From: WACF01 sp040880205
GTDB taxonomy: Bacteria > Pseudomonadota > Gammaproteobacteria > Pseudomonadales > Cellvibrionaceae
DNA: 30,500 nt
NCBI GenBank assembly: GCA_040880205.1
Contig: JBBDIU010000068.1
Location: forward strand, 1 to 30,500
Direction: 5' to 3'
In this document: positions 6,607 through 14,424 of the stretch, piece after piece
How the letters are laid out: every line of letters begins with the position of its first letter
Position numbering within the stretch: position 1 is the first letter of the stretch
The notes under the pieces: generated by a model
Database searches by the model: none
Told to the model about the DNA's origin: nothing
The model's input: the letters and a program-made list of their open reading frames with translations, nothing else
Made by a program: the position numbers and the translations under genes

Positions 6607-8616
6607 ATGGGCACGCCAAAACGCACCTTTGAAGGAAAACGGGAACCCTTTCCAAACGAACGGGCGAACGAGCGGGGATTTTCCATGGAAAATCTTCAAA
6701 CCGAGGGCAGCGCGGCAGTGGATTCTCGCTTGCTCGACTTCCAACGTACCGATCAACGTACCGATCAACAAAGTACGCATGCGGATTTTTCACCGCATTC
6801 GGAAACGTCGTCCGCGGAAAGTTCACAACAACAGGAGGAAGACTCCCTCGACGGTGAACTGGACGAAGAATTTTTCGCCAAACTAGAGAAGTTGCGCAGT
6901 TCCGCCGAGGCCCTGCGCGGTTACAGTGAGGATTTGAGAACGCGCTACGGTCAGACCGCCGCCGCGGATTCCCCCGACCGGGTCAGCGACGCCGATTTCA
7001 CGGATTTGCGTGGCAAAGGCCTGATCGATACCTTGTTTGATTTTACCTTGCAAGTATTCAAGCAGCCCCAGGTGTTCGCTAAACGCTACGCTAGTTTCGC
7101 AACCGAATTGCTGCACATTGCACAATCAAAGTCGGAGCTGCAACCGGAACGCGGAGATCGCCGGTTCCGAGACGCGGTTTGGCAGGACAACCCAGTTTAC
7201 CGTATGCTTCTACAAAGCTATCTTGCCTGGGACAAGGAAGTAAACGGACTCATTGATGACCTGACCTACGAGGATGAACGAGACAAAAACCGGGCGCAGT
7301 TTGTGTTCACCCAGATAAGCGCCGCCATGGCGCCCTCCAATTCCCCGCTAAACCCCGTGGCAATAAAACGAGCCTACCAAACTGGCGGGAAAAGTGTATT
7401 GGCCGGTCTACAAAACCTTTCCCGGGATTTTAAAACCAATCATGGCATGCCCCGCCAGAGTGGCGAGGATGCTTACCAGGTTGGCAAGGATCTGGGTACG
7501 ACCCCCGGTGCGGTCGTCTATCGCAGCAAGCTGTTTGAACTTATCCAATACCAGTGCGCGCAGAATAGTCTCGTCCACCAACGACCGGTGCTCGTCGTGC
7601 CGCCACAAATTAACAAGTTTTATATTTTTGACCTGTCTCCGAAAAACAGTGTGGTGGATTACTTGCGCGGCAAAGGCTTGCAAGTGTTCATGATCAGTTG
7701 GAAGAACCCCACCAAGGCCGAAGCAACATGGGGACTGGACACCTATCTGGAGGAACTCGACAAAGGAGTCGAGGCGGTGCTCGACATCAGCGGGTCGGAG
7801 GATCTAAATTTGATCAGCGCCTGCGCAGGGGGTATTACCGCGGTTTCCCTCCAAGCCTTGTACGCAACCTTGGGCAAATCCGTGGTACGCAATCACAGCC
7901 TGCTGGTCACGGCGCTTAGTGTGGAGGGCCATCCGACCCTGGATTTGTTTATGGACAAACGAACTGTATCCACGTCCCTGGCGCGCAGTCGCCGTCGGGG
8001 AGTTATGGAAGGAAAGGAACTCGCGCACGTATTTGCCTGGCTGCGCCCCACCGACCTGGTGTGGAGTTTCTGGGTAAACAACAACCTGTTGGGCAAGGAA
8101 CCGCCCACCATGGACGTGCTCTACTGGGATAATGATTCCACCCGATTGCCCGCGGCGCTGCATCACGACTTCATGGATACCTTCCTGAATAACCGCTTTG
8201 TCGCCAATAGCTTGTCTGTCGGCGGGCTGAAGTTGGATCTGGGCAAGGTGGAGGGCGATTTTTACTTTCTCGGCGGCGACGAGGATTACCTGATGCCGTG
8301 GAAGAACTGCTTCGGGAACCCGGACCTGTTTGCCAACGCCAACTGTCGCTTTGTATTGAGTAACAGCGGGCATATCCAAAGCGTGTTGCGGCCGCCCGGC
8401 ATTGCCAGTTCCTCCTATTACACGGGTGGCCACCTGGACCAATCCCCCGAGGACTGGTTGGCATCCGCGCAACAGCACAAGGGCAGCTGGTGGGAAGACT
8501 GGGCCGAATGGCTCGGCACCCGTTCGGCGCCGCTCAAGAAAGCACCGAAACGATTGGGCAATGAACGTTATCCGCCGATCTGCGCCAGCCCGGGGACCTA
8601 TGTCCTGGAAAAGTAA
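6607..8616 (+). CDS. phaC: Class II-like poly(3-hydroxyalkanoate) synthase
   Basis: Polymerises (R)-3-hydroxyacyl-CoA into PHA at the granule surface. From about residue 170 the protein follows Pseudomonas class II synthases: RFRDAVWQDNPVYR, NPVAIKRAYQTGGKS, RPVLVVPPQINKFY, ISWKNPTK, VFAWLRPTDLVW, WVNNNLLG and a C-terminus APGTYV-like SPGTYVLEK. The catalytic triad is Cys406 in SACAGG, Asp560 in GGDEDY and His589 in NSGHIQS. Two differences from Pseudomonas are visible: the nucleophile box is SACAGG where Pseudomonas has GACSGG, and Tyr follows Asp560 where His is usual. The 669-residue length exceeds the usual 560 because of an acidic, low-complexity N-terminus of about 110 residues. ATG 6607 follows AAGGAG at 12 bases; a TTG at 6532 would add 25 residues without a good site, and ATG 6685 is also possible. 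Confidence 0.93.
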   Translation: MGTPKRTFEGKREPFPNERANERGFSMENLQTEGSAAVDSRLLDFQRTDQRTDQQSTHADFSPHSETSSAESSQQQEEDSLDGELDEEFFAKLEKLRSSAEALRGYSEDLRTRYGQTAAADSPDRVSDADFTDLRGKGLIDTLFDFTLQVFKQPQVFAKRYASFATELLHIAQSKSELQPERGDRRFRDAVWQDNPVYRMLLQSYLAWDKEVNGLIDDLTYEDERDKNRAQFVFTQISAAMAPSNSPLNPVAIKRAYQTGGKSVLAGLQNLSRDFKTNHGMPRQSGEDAYQVGKDLGTTPGAVVYRSKLFELIQYQCAQNSLVHQRPVLVVPPQINKFYIFDLSPKNSVVDYLRGKGLQVFMISWKNPTKAEATWGLDTYLEELDKGVEAVLDISGSEDLNLISACAGGITAVSLQALYATLGKSVVRNHSLLVTALSVEGHPTLDLFMDKRTVSTSLARSRRRGVMEGKELAHVFAWLRPTDLVWSFWVNNNLLGKEPPTMDVLYWDNDSTRLPAALHHDFMDTFLNNRFVANSLSVGGLKLDLGKVEGDFYFLGGDEDYLMPWKNCFGNPDLFANANCRFVLSNSGHIQSVLRPPGIASSSYYTGGHLDQSPEDWLASAQQHKGSWWEDWAEWLGTRSAPLKKAPKRLGNERYPPICASPGTYVLEK

Positions 8617-8678
8617 ACGGGTCCTTGAAAAGTAACCGTCTCCTGAAACAGTAAAGCAGATCGAGGAAAAGTAGAGCG
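8603..8678 (+). repeat. Degenerate 19-bp tandem repeats over the phaC stop codon
   Basis: Units beginning TCCTGGAAAAGTAA (8603), TCCTTGAAAAGTAA (8622), TCCTGAAACAGTAA (8641) and TCGAGGAAAAGTAG (8661) repeat every 19-20 bp. The first carries the real stop. Because 19 is not a multiple of three, the copies place TAA in all three frames (8614, 8633, 8652). Confidence 0.65.
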
Positions 8679-8720
8679 CGGGGAGCGGGACTCTCTCGCT
8701 GCTCTATTAGCGTACCTATC

Positions 8721-9033
8721 TAGGGAGCCTCTGAATAATACCAATACGTCTCTGCGTGGCCTGAAGCGCTCAGATGCTAGGCGAGCTTCGCAGTGAATGG
8801 CCCCCTTGGTTTCTGGGAACGCCTTTACAAGAAGCTCAACGCCGCGGATGGACGCTTCAGGCCACGCTCTTTGGGGCTTACAGGGACTTTACTTTGTAAG
8901 TAAAGGCACTCTGCGTTGCCGTTACTTGAAACAAAGAGGCTCGACATAGAACCATTATGTCTTCACAAGTGCGCCTTGATTGCGCATCGCCCTGTAAGCC
9001 AGAGCCGCATTGGTATTATTCAGAGGCTCCCTA
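8721..9033. mobile_element. MITE-like element, full copy 1
   Basis: A 309-bp element (8723-9031) is bounded by inverted repeats starting GGGAGCCTCTGAATAATACC; at least 23 bp match between the ends. TA occurs directly outside both ends (8721-8722, 9032-9033), consistent with a TA target duplication. Inside, GCGTGGCCTGAAGCG (from 8754) pairs with CGCTTCAGGCCACGC (near 8850-8866), and GGCTTACAGGG (near 8876) pairs with CCCTGTAAGCC (near 8990). The folded form is therefore a stem with two side hairpins. It has no coding capacity and lies between phaC and the exchanger gene. The copy at 26184-26451 is the same family in reverse. Confidence 0.8.
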
Positions 9034-9119
9034 GCAGCAACATCTTATAGCAACATCGAATGGACGGCGGCGGTCGCAGGTATTATCATCCGCCGCCACT
9101 CTCTCGGTGAGATTATTCG

Positions 9120-10094
9120 ATGTTCCCAGCCATTGCCGCTCTTGCTTTCGGCCTCGTTCTCCTGGTCTGGAGTGCTGATCGCTTCGTGGATGGCGCGGCC
9201 GCTACGGCCCGCCACTTTCATACACCAGCACTGTTGATCGGCATGCTGGTGGTGGGCTTTGGCACTTCCGCTCCGGAAATGGTGGTGTCGGCCATATCCG
9301 CCGTCAACGGCAATCCCGGCATTGCCCTGGGCAATGCCTACGGTTCCAACATTGCCAATATTGCTTTGATTTTAGGGCTTACCGCCCTGCTCGCTCCCAT
9401 CGCTGTTCATTCCCAAGTCTTGCGCAAGGAATTGCCGCTGCTACTGGCAATTACCGGATTTGCCGCCTGGCAATTGTGGGACGGGCATCTGTCGCGCTTG
9501 GACGCCGTGGGTTTGCTGGCTGTTTTTGCCATGGTTATGGGCTGGACAATTTATCAGGGGATGCGCGGGCGGGCCGATAGTCTGGCCCAAAACGTGGAAC
9601 AGGAACTGGATGCCTATGCGTTGCCATTGGGCCGCGCGTTGTTTTGGCTGGCGGTTGGACTGGTGTTGCTGGTAGCCAGCTCCCAGATTCTGGTTTGGGG
9701 CGCGGTCAGAATTGCCGGCCTGCTGGGCGTCAGCGACTTGATCATCGGGCTCACCGTGGTAGCGGTCGGGACTTCCCTTCCCGAGTTAGCATCCTCGTTG
9801 ACGGCGGTGCGCAAAGGTGAACACGATATCGCCCTGGGCAATGTGCTGGGCTCCAATCTGTTTAACACGCTGGCCGTAGTAGGCATTGCGGGCTCTATTC
9901 AGCCCATGGCGGTAGGCAGGGAGGTGCTAACCCGTGACGTGCCTGTCATGGCCGGCCTCACCATCATCCTGGTAATTTTTTGCTTCGGCTTTCGCGGTCC
10001 CGGCCGTATAAACCGCGTGGAAGGAGCGTTCCTGCTAACCGCCTACTTGGCGTATACCAGCTGGCTGATAAGCACCGTGATCATGGCACAATAA
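9120..10094 (+). CDS. YrbG/CaxA-type Ca2+/Na+ antiporter
   Basis: Inner-membrane exchanger of the Ca2+/cation antiporter superfamily, 324 residues, the usual length of E. coli YrbG. The two inverted alpha repeats are intact: GFGTSAPEMVVS followed by GNAYGSNIANIALILG in the first half, and AVGTSLPELASSLTA followed by GNVLGSNLFNTLAVVG in the second. The Glu in each (APEM, LPEL) is the ion-binding residue known in the family. About ten membrane segments are visible, with a charged loop near residues 145-165 between the halves. ATG 9120 lies behind GGTGAG at about 9 bases. It starts 86 bp after the MITE-like element. Ca2+ export is the likely role, but the ion preference cannot be read from the sequence. 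Confidence 0.92.
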   Translation: MFPAIAALAFGLVLLVWSADRFVDGAAATARHFHTPALLIGMLVVGFGTSAPEMVVSAISAVNGNPGIALGNAYGSNIANIALILGLTALLAPIAVHSQVLRKELPLLLAITGFAAWQLWDGHLSRLDAVGLLAVFAMVMGWTIYQGMRGRADSLAQNVEQELDAYALPLGRALFWLAVGLVLLVASSQILVWGAVRIAGLLGVSDLIIGLTVVAVGTSLPELASSLTAVRKGEHDIALGNVLGSNLFNTLAVVGIAGSIQPMAVGREVLTRDVPVMAGLTIILVIFCFGFRGPGRINRVEGAFLLTAYLAYTSWLISTVIMAQ

Positions 10095-10155
10095 AATTGC
10101 TCAATCAGAACGTTGCCCTATAATAATACGCTCGAGACCCTCACTGATTACACAC

Positions 10156-10977
10156 ATGCAACTGGTATCTTTCGATGTCTTTCGAAGCCTTGGCCTGCCC
10201 AACACGCGCTTCCTGAAACCCGAACACTTTTACGCGCATACCTTGGAACTCCAGCAGGCCGATTGGGTGCTGTTTCCCGAGTATTGGCAGCTCAACGCGC
10301 TGATTTACGGCCTGAACTGCCGCGTGTTTCCCAGCCAGGCCAGTTACCTTATCGGTCACAACAAAATTGAAATGACCCGCGCCTTCCAAAGCGTTGTCCC
10401 GGAACATGTGCCGCGCACACGCATTGAGCCGAACAGCGAACAGCAACGGGAGGCTCTGTGGCAATCGATGGACCTTCCCTTTGTTGCCAAACTACCCAAA
10501 TCCAGTATGGGTGCAGGGGTCTGGCTGATCACCAGCCGGCAGGACTGGTTCGACTACTGCGCCCGAACCGAGGTGTTGTACGTACAGGAATATTTGCCCA
10601 TCGACCGGGATGTTCGCGTGGTCGTGGTGGGCGATCAGGTGCTGGCAGCCTACTGGCGCTTGCAGGCCGAGGGCGGTTTTTATAATAACCTGGCGCGCGG
10701 TGGCGCCATTCATACAGGCATCGTCCCCAAGCAGGTGACCCAATTGGCGTTGCGCGTGGCGCATCATTTGGGTGTGAATCACGCCGGTTTCGATATCGCA
10801 CTGGTGGACAACTATCCCTATTTATTGGAATTCAACCGATTATTCGGTACCGCGGGTATTGGCAGCAACAACCAGGAATTCAACAAGCTGTTGCTGGACT
10901 ACCTCGCGCGCCAATCGGCGCCGCCCAAGCCCCGCGCCCCGCAACTGGGCGGCAACAAGTCGCGCCGCGCGGCTTGA
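10156..10977 (+). CDS. RimK-like ATP-grasp ligase
   Basis: ATP-grasp enzyme of 273 residues that would join a carboxylate to an amine through an acyl phosphate. The N-terminal 85 residues form a short pre-grasp region. ATP-grasp landmarks then follow: PFVAKLPKSSMGAGVWLI (Lys112 and the glycine loop), VQEYLPIDRDVRVVVVGDQVLAAYWR (about 143-168), ARGGAIH, AGFDIALVD (about 210-218) and LLEFNRLFG with the metal ligands Glu225 and Asn227. This order matches RimK-type ligases, which in other systems add glutamate to S6 or build small peptides. The substrate here is unknown. The last 25 residues are Pro- and Arg-rich and likely disordered. No clear ribosome site precedes the ATG at 10156; the gene begins 61 bp after the exchanger, so translation may depend on an operon transcript. 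Confidence 0.82.
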   Translation: MQLVSFDVFRSLGLPNTRFLKPEHFYAHTLELQQADWVLFPEYWQLNALIYGLNCRVFPSQASYLIGHNKIEMTRAFQSVVPEHVPRTRIEPNSEQQREALWQSMDLPFVAKLPKSSMGAGVWLITSRQDWFDYCARTEVLYVQEYLPIDRDVRVVVVGDQVLAAYWRLQAEGGFYNNLARGGAIHTGIVPKQVTQLALRVAHHLGVNHAGFDIALVDNYPYLLEFNRLFGTAGIGSNNQEFNKLLLDYLARQSAPPKPRAPQLGGNKSRRAA

Positions 10978-11045
10978 CCCGCCGACCCAAAAAGTCGGTA
11001 ACCATAGGTTCACTTCTCATTTGGTAGTCGGCATTGCGCGAGGAC

Positions 11046-12479
11046 TTATTGGCCGTGCCGCAATTTGGAATAGCCCGTTTTGATTTCCAGGTCTTGATCG
11101 AGTTCGAGATACTTTTCGCGGTCGGCTGTGTAAGGCGGCCAGTCCACAACACCTTTGACGCTGGGGTTGCCCGTCGCGGCAAATTGCACCCAAATTTTCT
11201 TAAAGTTTTCGCCAAATCTAACGTCGGCCGCCGTGAAGCCGGGGTCGGCCCCTTGAGCGCCCTGCCGCATCGGATAGGCCCGCACATACTCGGGTTTGGC
11301 GTTTTCGAATGAGTCCTTTGGATCGCCAAAGATGTAAGTCATGTCGATGGCGTGCCAACCGGTTACTCCCTGCTCTTTCCAGCCGGCGGGAACGGCGGTA
11401 AAGGTGTAGGCATAGACAGGGGAATTTCCCGGTTTGATTGTTGGCAGTAACTGCACCGGTACATTGAAATGCCCGGCGTCTTCGGTTTTGACCATGCCAA
11501 TCATAAACGGAACATCTCGCTGCCTGCCTTCGGCAAAGATTTCAGTTATTGGCTGCGGCAAGGCCCAACCGTCCACAACCATTTGCCCCCGCCAACCGAC
11601 TTTTTCAGCCGCCGCGACAATGTCCCGCCATGGCGTGGCTCGCAGTTCGCTAATACTGCTGACACCGAGCTCTTCAGTCAATGCAAGACCGCGCTGTTCC
11701 GCTTCGTCCTTACTGATGCTATCAATGCTGCTACTCATGCTGATGGCGCGATGGAAATAGCCCTCGGGCAGCAGCGGCGACGTCATCAGGAAATTCACTT
11801 TTCTGCCGCCGCCGGATTGGCCAAAAATTGTCACACGCTTTGGGTCGCCGCCAAAAGCGGCAATGTTGTTTTGCACCCAGTGCAAGGCGAGCATGAGGTC
11901 AAGATTGCCGTAGTGACCGGAAGCGTTGTACGGCGATTCTTCCGATAACCAGGGATGGGCCAAATAGCCAAAAGGTCCCAGGCGGTGATTCACGGTAACG
12001 ACGACAGCGCCCGTGGCCGGCAAATCCGGCGTGTTGTAGCGCAGCATATTGCCACTCAGAATGTCCAGGCCGCCGCCGTGCAGCCAAACCATGACTGGCA
12101 GTTTTTGCTCGGAATTCTCGGCCGGCGTCAGCACATTCAGATAGAGACTGTCTTCGCTCATATCCGAATCGGTTTTGACCTCGAACACCGCAGGAGTGGG
12201 GTAGGATTGCGCGGCCCACGGACTAAACTCCGTGGCATCGCGAACGCCCTGCCAAGGCGCGACCGGCTGCGGCTCCTTCCAGCGCAACTCGCCAACCGGG
12301 GGGGTGCCGTAGGGAATTCCGCGATAAATCCGCACGCCGTCAACTGCAGTTCCCGCGACGTAGCCGCTCTCGGTTCGAATGGGATCCTGTAATGGAGCGG
12401 CGATTGAAGCGCAGGATAAAAAGAGCGCCGCAATCAGAAAAATAGTGAACTGGGGAAGAAGCTGTTGGTAATTTTTCAT
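11046..12479 (-). CDS. Secreted type-B carboxylesterase
   Basis: Serine esterase of the carboxylesterase/para-nitrobenzyl esterase family, probably periplasmic or secreted. ATG 12477-12479 is used because it gives a typical signal peptide (MKNYQQLL, then a hydrophobic stretch, then ASIAA) behind AGGTG; a longer frame from 12533 would hide it. Family landmarks are YRGIPYGTPPVGELRW, EDSLYLNVLTP, WLHGGG (oxyanion) and NHRLGPFGYLAH. Catalytic residues are Ser222 in GQSGGG, Glu333 in KTEDAG and His376 in WHAIDMTYIFGDP. The nucleophile elbow is GQSGGG rather than the more common GESAGG. At 477 residues it is near the usual bacterial length. It is divergent from a TetR regulator, which suggests control by that regulator. 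The natural substrate is unknown. Confidence 0.88.
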   Translation of the reverse strand: MKNYQQLLPQFTIFLIAALFLSCASIAAPLQDPIRTESGYVAGTAVDGVRIYRGIPYGTPPVGELRWKEPQPVAPWQGVRDATEFSPWAAQSYPTPAVFEVKTDSDMSEDSLYLNVLTPAENSEQKLPVMVWLHGGGLDILSGNMLRYNTPDLPATGAVVVTVNHRLGPFGYLAHPWLSEESPYNASGHYGNLDLMLALHWVQNNIAAFGGDPKRVTIFGQSGGGRKVNFLMTSPLLPEGYFHRAISMSSSIDSISKDEAEQRGLALTEELGVSSISELRATPWRDIVAAAEKVGWRGQMVVDGWALPQPITEIFAEGRQRDVPFMIGMVKTEDAGHFNVPVQLLPTIKPGNSPVYAYTFTAVPAGWKEQGVTGWHAIDMTYIFGDPKDSFENAKPEYVRAYPMRQGAQGADPGFTAADVRFGENFKKIWVQFAATGNPSVKGVVDWPPYTADREKYLELDQDLEIKTGYSKLRHGQ

Positions 12480-12826
12480 TGGAGCACCTGGGAGATAAAA
12501 ACGGGTAACAAATATAGAGGAGCCTCTGGACAATACCGATACCCTGCTAATGTTATTTCTATTTATTGAGCCGCTGCTGGGCTACTGATTTTGGGCCTAC
12601 CACGCGGGAGCTGACTGGTAGACAATAGAAGCCGAGCGTATTGTTTGTATTATACAAATTCTCTGCTCGCCGCCAAGCAGTATTATCACTCGGTGCAGAC
12701 TTTCCCCTATTTTACCCGCTCGGCCTGGTGACGGGTCACAGGCCAGGCTAATCGTCCATAGGGGTTCATGGACGCAGGGGGTATGGCATAATTATGAGCA
12801 CAAACCCACCCAACTGACACCCTCCT
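12480..12826. promoter_or_regulatory. Divergent esterase/TetR control region
   Basis: This 347-bp space between divergent genes has two candidate operators. TTTGTAT-T-ATACAAA (12644-12658) is a perfect 7-bp palindrome. GGCCTGGTGAC-GG-GTCACAGGCC (12722-12744) is a longer palindrome with one bulged base. A single degenerate end of the MITE-like family lies at 12519-12545. A weak TTCATG-16-CATAAT promoter for tetR may lie at 12765-12792. Which palindrome binds the regulator is not shown by sequence. Confidence 0.5.
12519..12545 (+). repeat. Degenerate solitary MITE end
   Basis: AGGAGCCTCTGGACAATACC and the next few bases match the terminal repeat of the 8723-9031 element with a few changes. No partner end or internal hairpins were found downstream, so it is a remnant. 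It lies about 40 bp upstream of the esterase start. Confidence 0.45.
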
Positions 12827-13495
12827 ATGAACATAGCCAAGACCGGGGCACGGCCAAAACGGCGCACAAATGCGGAGCGGAGCGCCGAGACCAAAGACAA
12901 AATAATCAAAGCCGCGGTTCGCTGCTTGTACAATGTAGGCTACGACGGCACTTCCATCAGCGGCGTGGCCGCGGAAGCGGGCGTCAGCAAGGGCGCGACC
13001 CAGCATCACTTCCCCAGCAAAGTTGATTTGATGCTCGCGGTTGCGGATTACAGTCTCAAAATGCACGTTCAGATCCGGCAGGATATTTTTGTGCAATACC
13101 AACCGGGGCCGGAACGCATCGCGCATACGGCCGACGCAAGTTGGGAAATCATCAATCATCCGACGTACACCGCATTGATTGAAATCATGATGGCAACGCG
13201 CAACAGCCCCGAATTAAAAAAACGTTGCCGGCCTCTAATCGATTTGATCGCCGCGGAACGGCGGCGGGGCGAAGAAGCCTTCTGTCGCGATTTTGAGGTC
13301 GAGCCAAACACCCTGCTCAGTACATTAATCCGCACCCACGTTACCGCAATGCGCGGGATCGCCGTGGGCTTGATGTTCAACCCCGACCGGGACGGGTTTC
13401 GCGAAGAATTGGAGATGATGCAGCGTTACGAAAGGATGATGCGCGATTTCATAATCAAGGAATACGGCAAGGAACGCCGAACTAAAAACAAATAA
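12827..13495 (+). CDS. TetR-family transcriptional regulator
   Basis: One-component repressor-type regulator, 222 residues. The N-terminal helix-turn-helix is clear at about residues 20-66: TKDKIIKAAVRCLYNVGYDGTSISGVAAEAGVSKGATQHHFPSKVDLM, with the usual YHFxSK motif as QHHFPSK. The rest is an all-helical ligand and dimer domain of no recognised subfamily; the ligand is unknown. A basic N-terminal arm (RPKRRT) precedes the HTH. It is divergent from the esterase, the common arrangement for a regulator of its neighbour, and palindromes lie between them. No good ribosome site precedes ATG 12827. A leaderless or weakly translated message is possible, which would suit a low-level repressor. Confidence 0.88.
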   Translation: MNIAKTGARPKRRTNAERSAETKDKIIKAAVRCLYNVGYDGTSISGVAAEAGVSKGATQHHFPSKVDLMLAVADYSLKMHVQIRQDIFVQYQPGPERIAHTADASWEIINHPTYTALIEIMMATRNSPELKKRCRPLIDLIAAERRRGEEAFCRDFEVEPNTLLSTLIRTHVTAMRGIAVGLMFNPDRDGFREELEMMQRYERMMRDFIIKEYGKERRTKNK

Positions 13496-13599
13496 ACTCC
13501 ACAGAGCACAGCCCACTCATGTCATCACGCTTCGGCGGGTCGCGCAACCATTAGCGCGGAGTTCCACTATCCCACAAAACACTCAGAAGTGATTTGGAA

Positions 13600-13758
13600 C
13601 TACCGCGTGGCAATTATCCACACGGCATGTACGATGCCCGGAATATAGCCCAGCAGCGTTAGCAGTATATTTATCCAAAACTGCGCACCGATACCCACCT
13701 GCAAAAATACGCCCAGCGGCGGGATTAAAATCGATAGCAGTATGCGAATCACGTCCAT
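13600..13758 (-). CDS. yqaE: YqaE/Pmp3-family small membrane protein
   Basis: A 52-residue protein, MDVIRILLSILIPPLGVFLQ at the start and IPGIVHAVWIIATR at the end, is a full match to the UPF0057/Pmp3 pattern: two membrane helices with the PPLGV motif in the first and GYIPGIVHA before the second. The ATG (13756-13758) follows AAGGAGGT at an ideal 7 bases. Family members are membrane proteins linked to stress, salt and membrane potential in yeast and plants; the bacterial role is not well settled. It sits 49 bp downstream of the hemerythrin-like gene on the same strand and may share its transcript. A longer open frame over the same bases in another register is a shadow. Confidence 0.93.
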   Translation of the reverse strand: MDVIRILLSILIPPLGVFLQVGIGAQFWINILLTLLGYIPGIVHAVWIIATR

Positions 13759-13807
13759 TATCTACCTCCTTGTCTAGTAACTCCTTGGCCCACACGACAA
13801 GGCCGGC

Positions 13808-14263
13808 TTACGGCGCAAAGCGGCCTTTCAACTCCGCCATTTGCTGCCCCATGGCCAATAACTCGTCGGAACTGAACATCTTTTCCGCTTTGGGAAAAAT
13901 ATCGGCCTCTTCTTCGTCCGCGTGGTGTTCGACCAATTCCTTCAATACCTTGGCCCGACCGGCAAACTGATCCGAACCCGGGTCGGTTTTCTCCAAATCG
14001 GGCAACACCAGCTCTTCCACCGCGCGGTGTTCCTCCACTGCTTCGTGGTACATCTGCTTTTCATCGTGCTTGCCCGCGTCCCTGAACGCCGGATAAAAAA
14101 TTTCCTCTTCGATTTTGGTATGGACACGAAGCTCGTTGGCGATCTCGCCCAATAAGTCGGTTCGCGTTTTTTGCGCGCGGTTGGTGGTGTCCGTCAGCTG
14201 GCCAAGCAGTTGCTTAACCTTTTTGTGGTCCTGCTTGAGCAGGTTGATCGCGTTATCGCTCAT
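13808..14263 (-). CDS. Hemerythrin-like HHE-domain protein
   Basis: Cytoplasmic four-helix protein of 151 residues with the hemerythrin HHE cation-binding domain. Candidate di-iron ligands are His13 (KQDHKKV), His48 and nearby Glu (RVHTKIEEEIFYP), His73/His79 (HEAVEEHRAVEE) and His113/His114 with Glu117-119 (VEHHADEEEADIFP). The family binds O2, NO or iron, and some members act in redox or nitrosative stress; which applies here is unknown. ATG 14261-14263 lies behind AAGGAG at a good distance. A longer frame from 14410 is open but the added sequence does not look like this family. The last 30 residues are a helical tail. It lies between a DUF1499 gene (161 bp upstream) and yqaE (49 bp downstream). 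Confidence 0.9.
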   Translation of the reverse strand: MSDNAINLLKQDHKKVKQLLGQLTDTTNRAQKTRTDLLGEIANELRVHTKIEEEIFYPAFRDAGKHDEKQMYHEAVEEHRAVEELVLPDLEKTDPGSDQFAGRAKVLKELVEHHADEEEADIFPKAEKMFSSDELLAMGQQMAELKGRFAP

Positions 14264-14424
14264 CTCCAACTCCTTTCTATAAGCGGGCCGGACTTTCGTG
14301 TTCGGGTAGACAATTCGTCGCAAGAAGCAGGCCAAGCCACGCGGTGGGGTGAACATGCGAAGGGTGAAAACGAGAAGGACGAACGCGGGTGGAAAATCCG
14401 CGCCCAGCAAAGTGCGGTGGACGC

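Noticed and set aside
8721..9033. Complete insertion sequence
   Set aside because: No transposase frame fits inside the 309-bp element.
13583..13795. 70-residue minus-strand frame
   Set aside because: It covers the same bases as the YqaE gene in a different register, without a ribosome site or family match.
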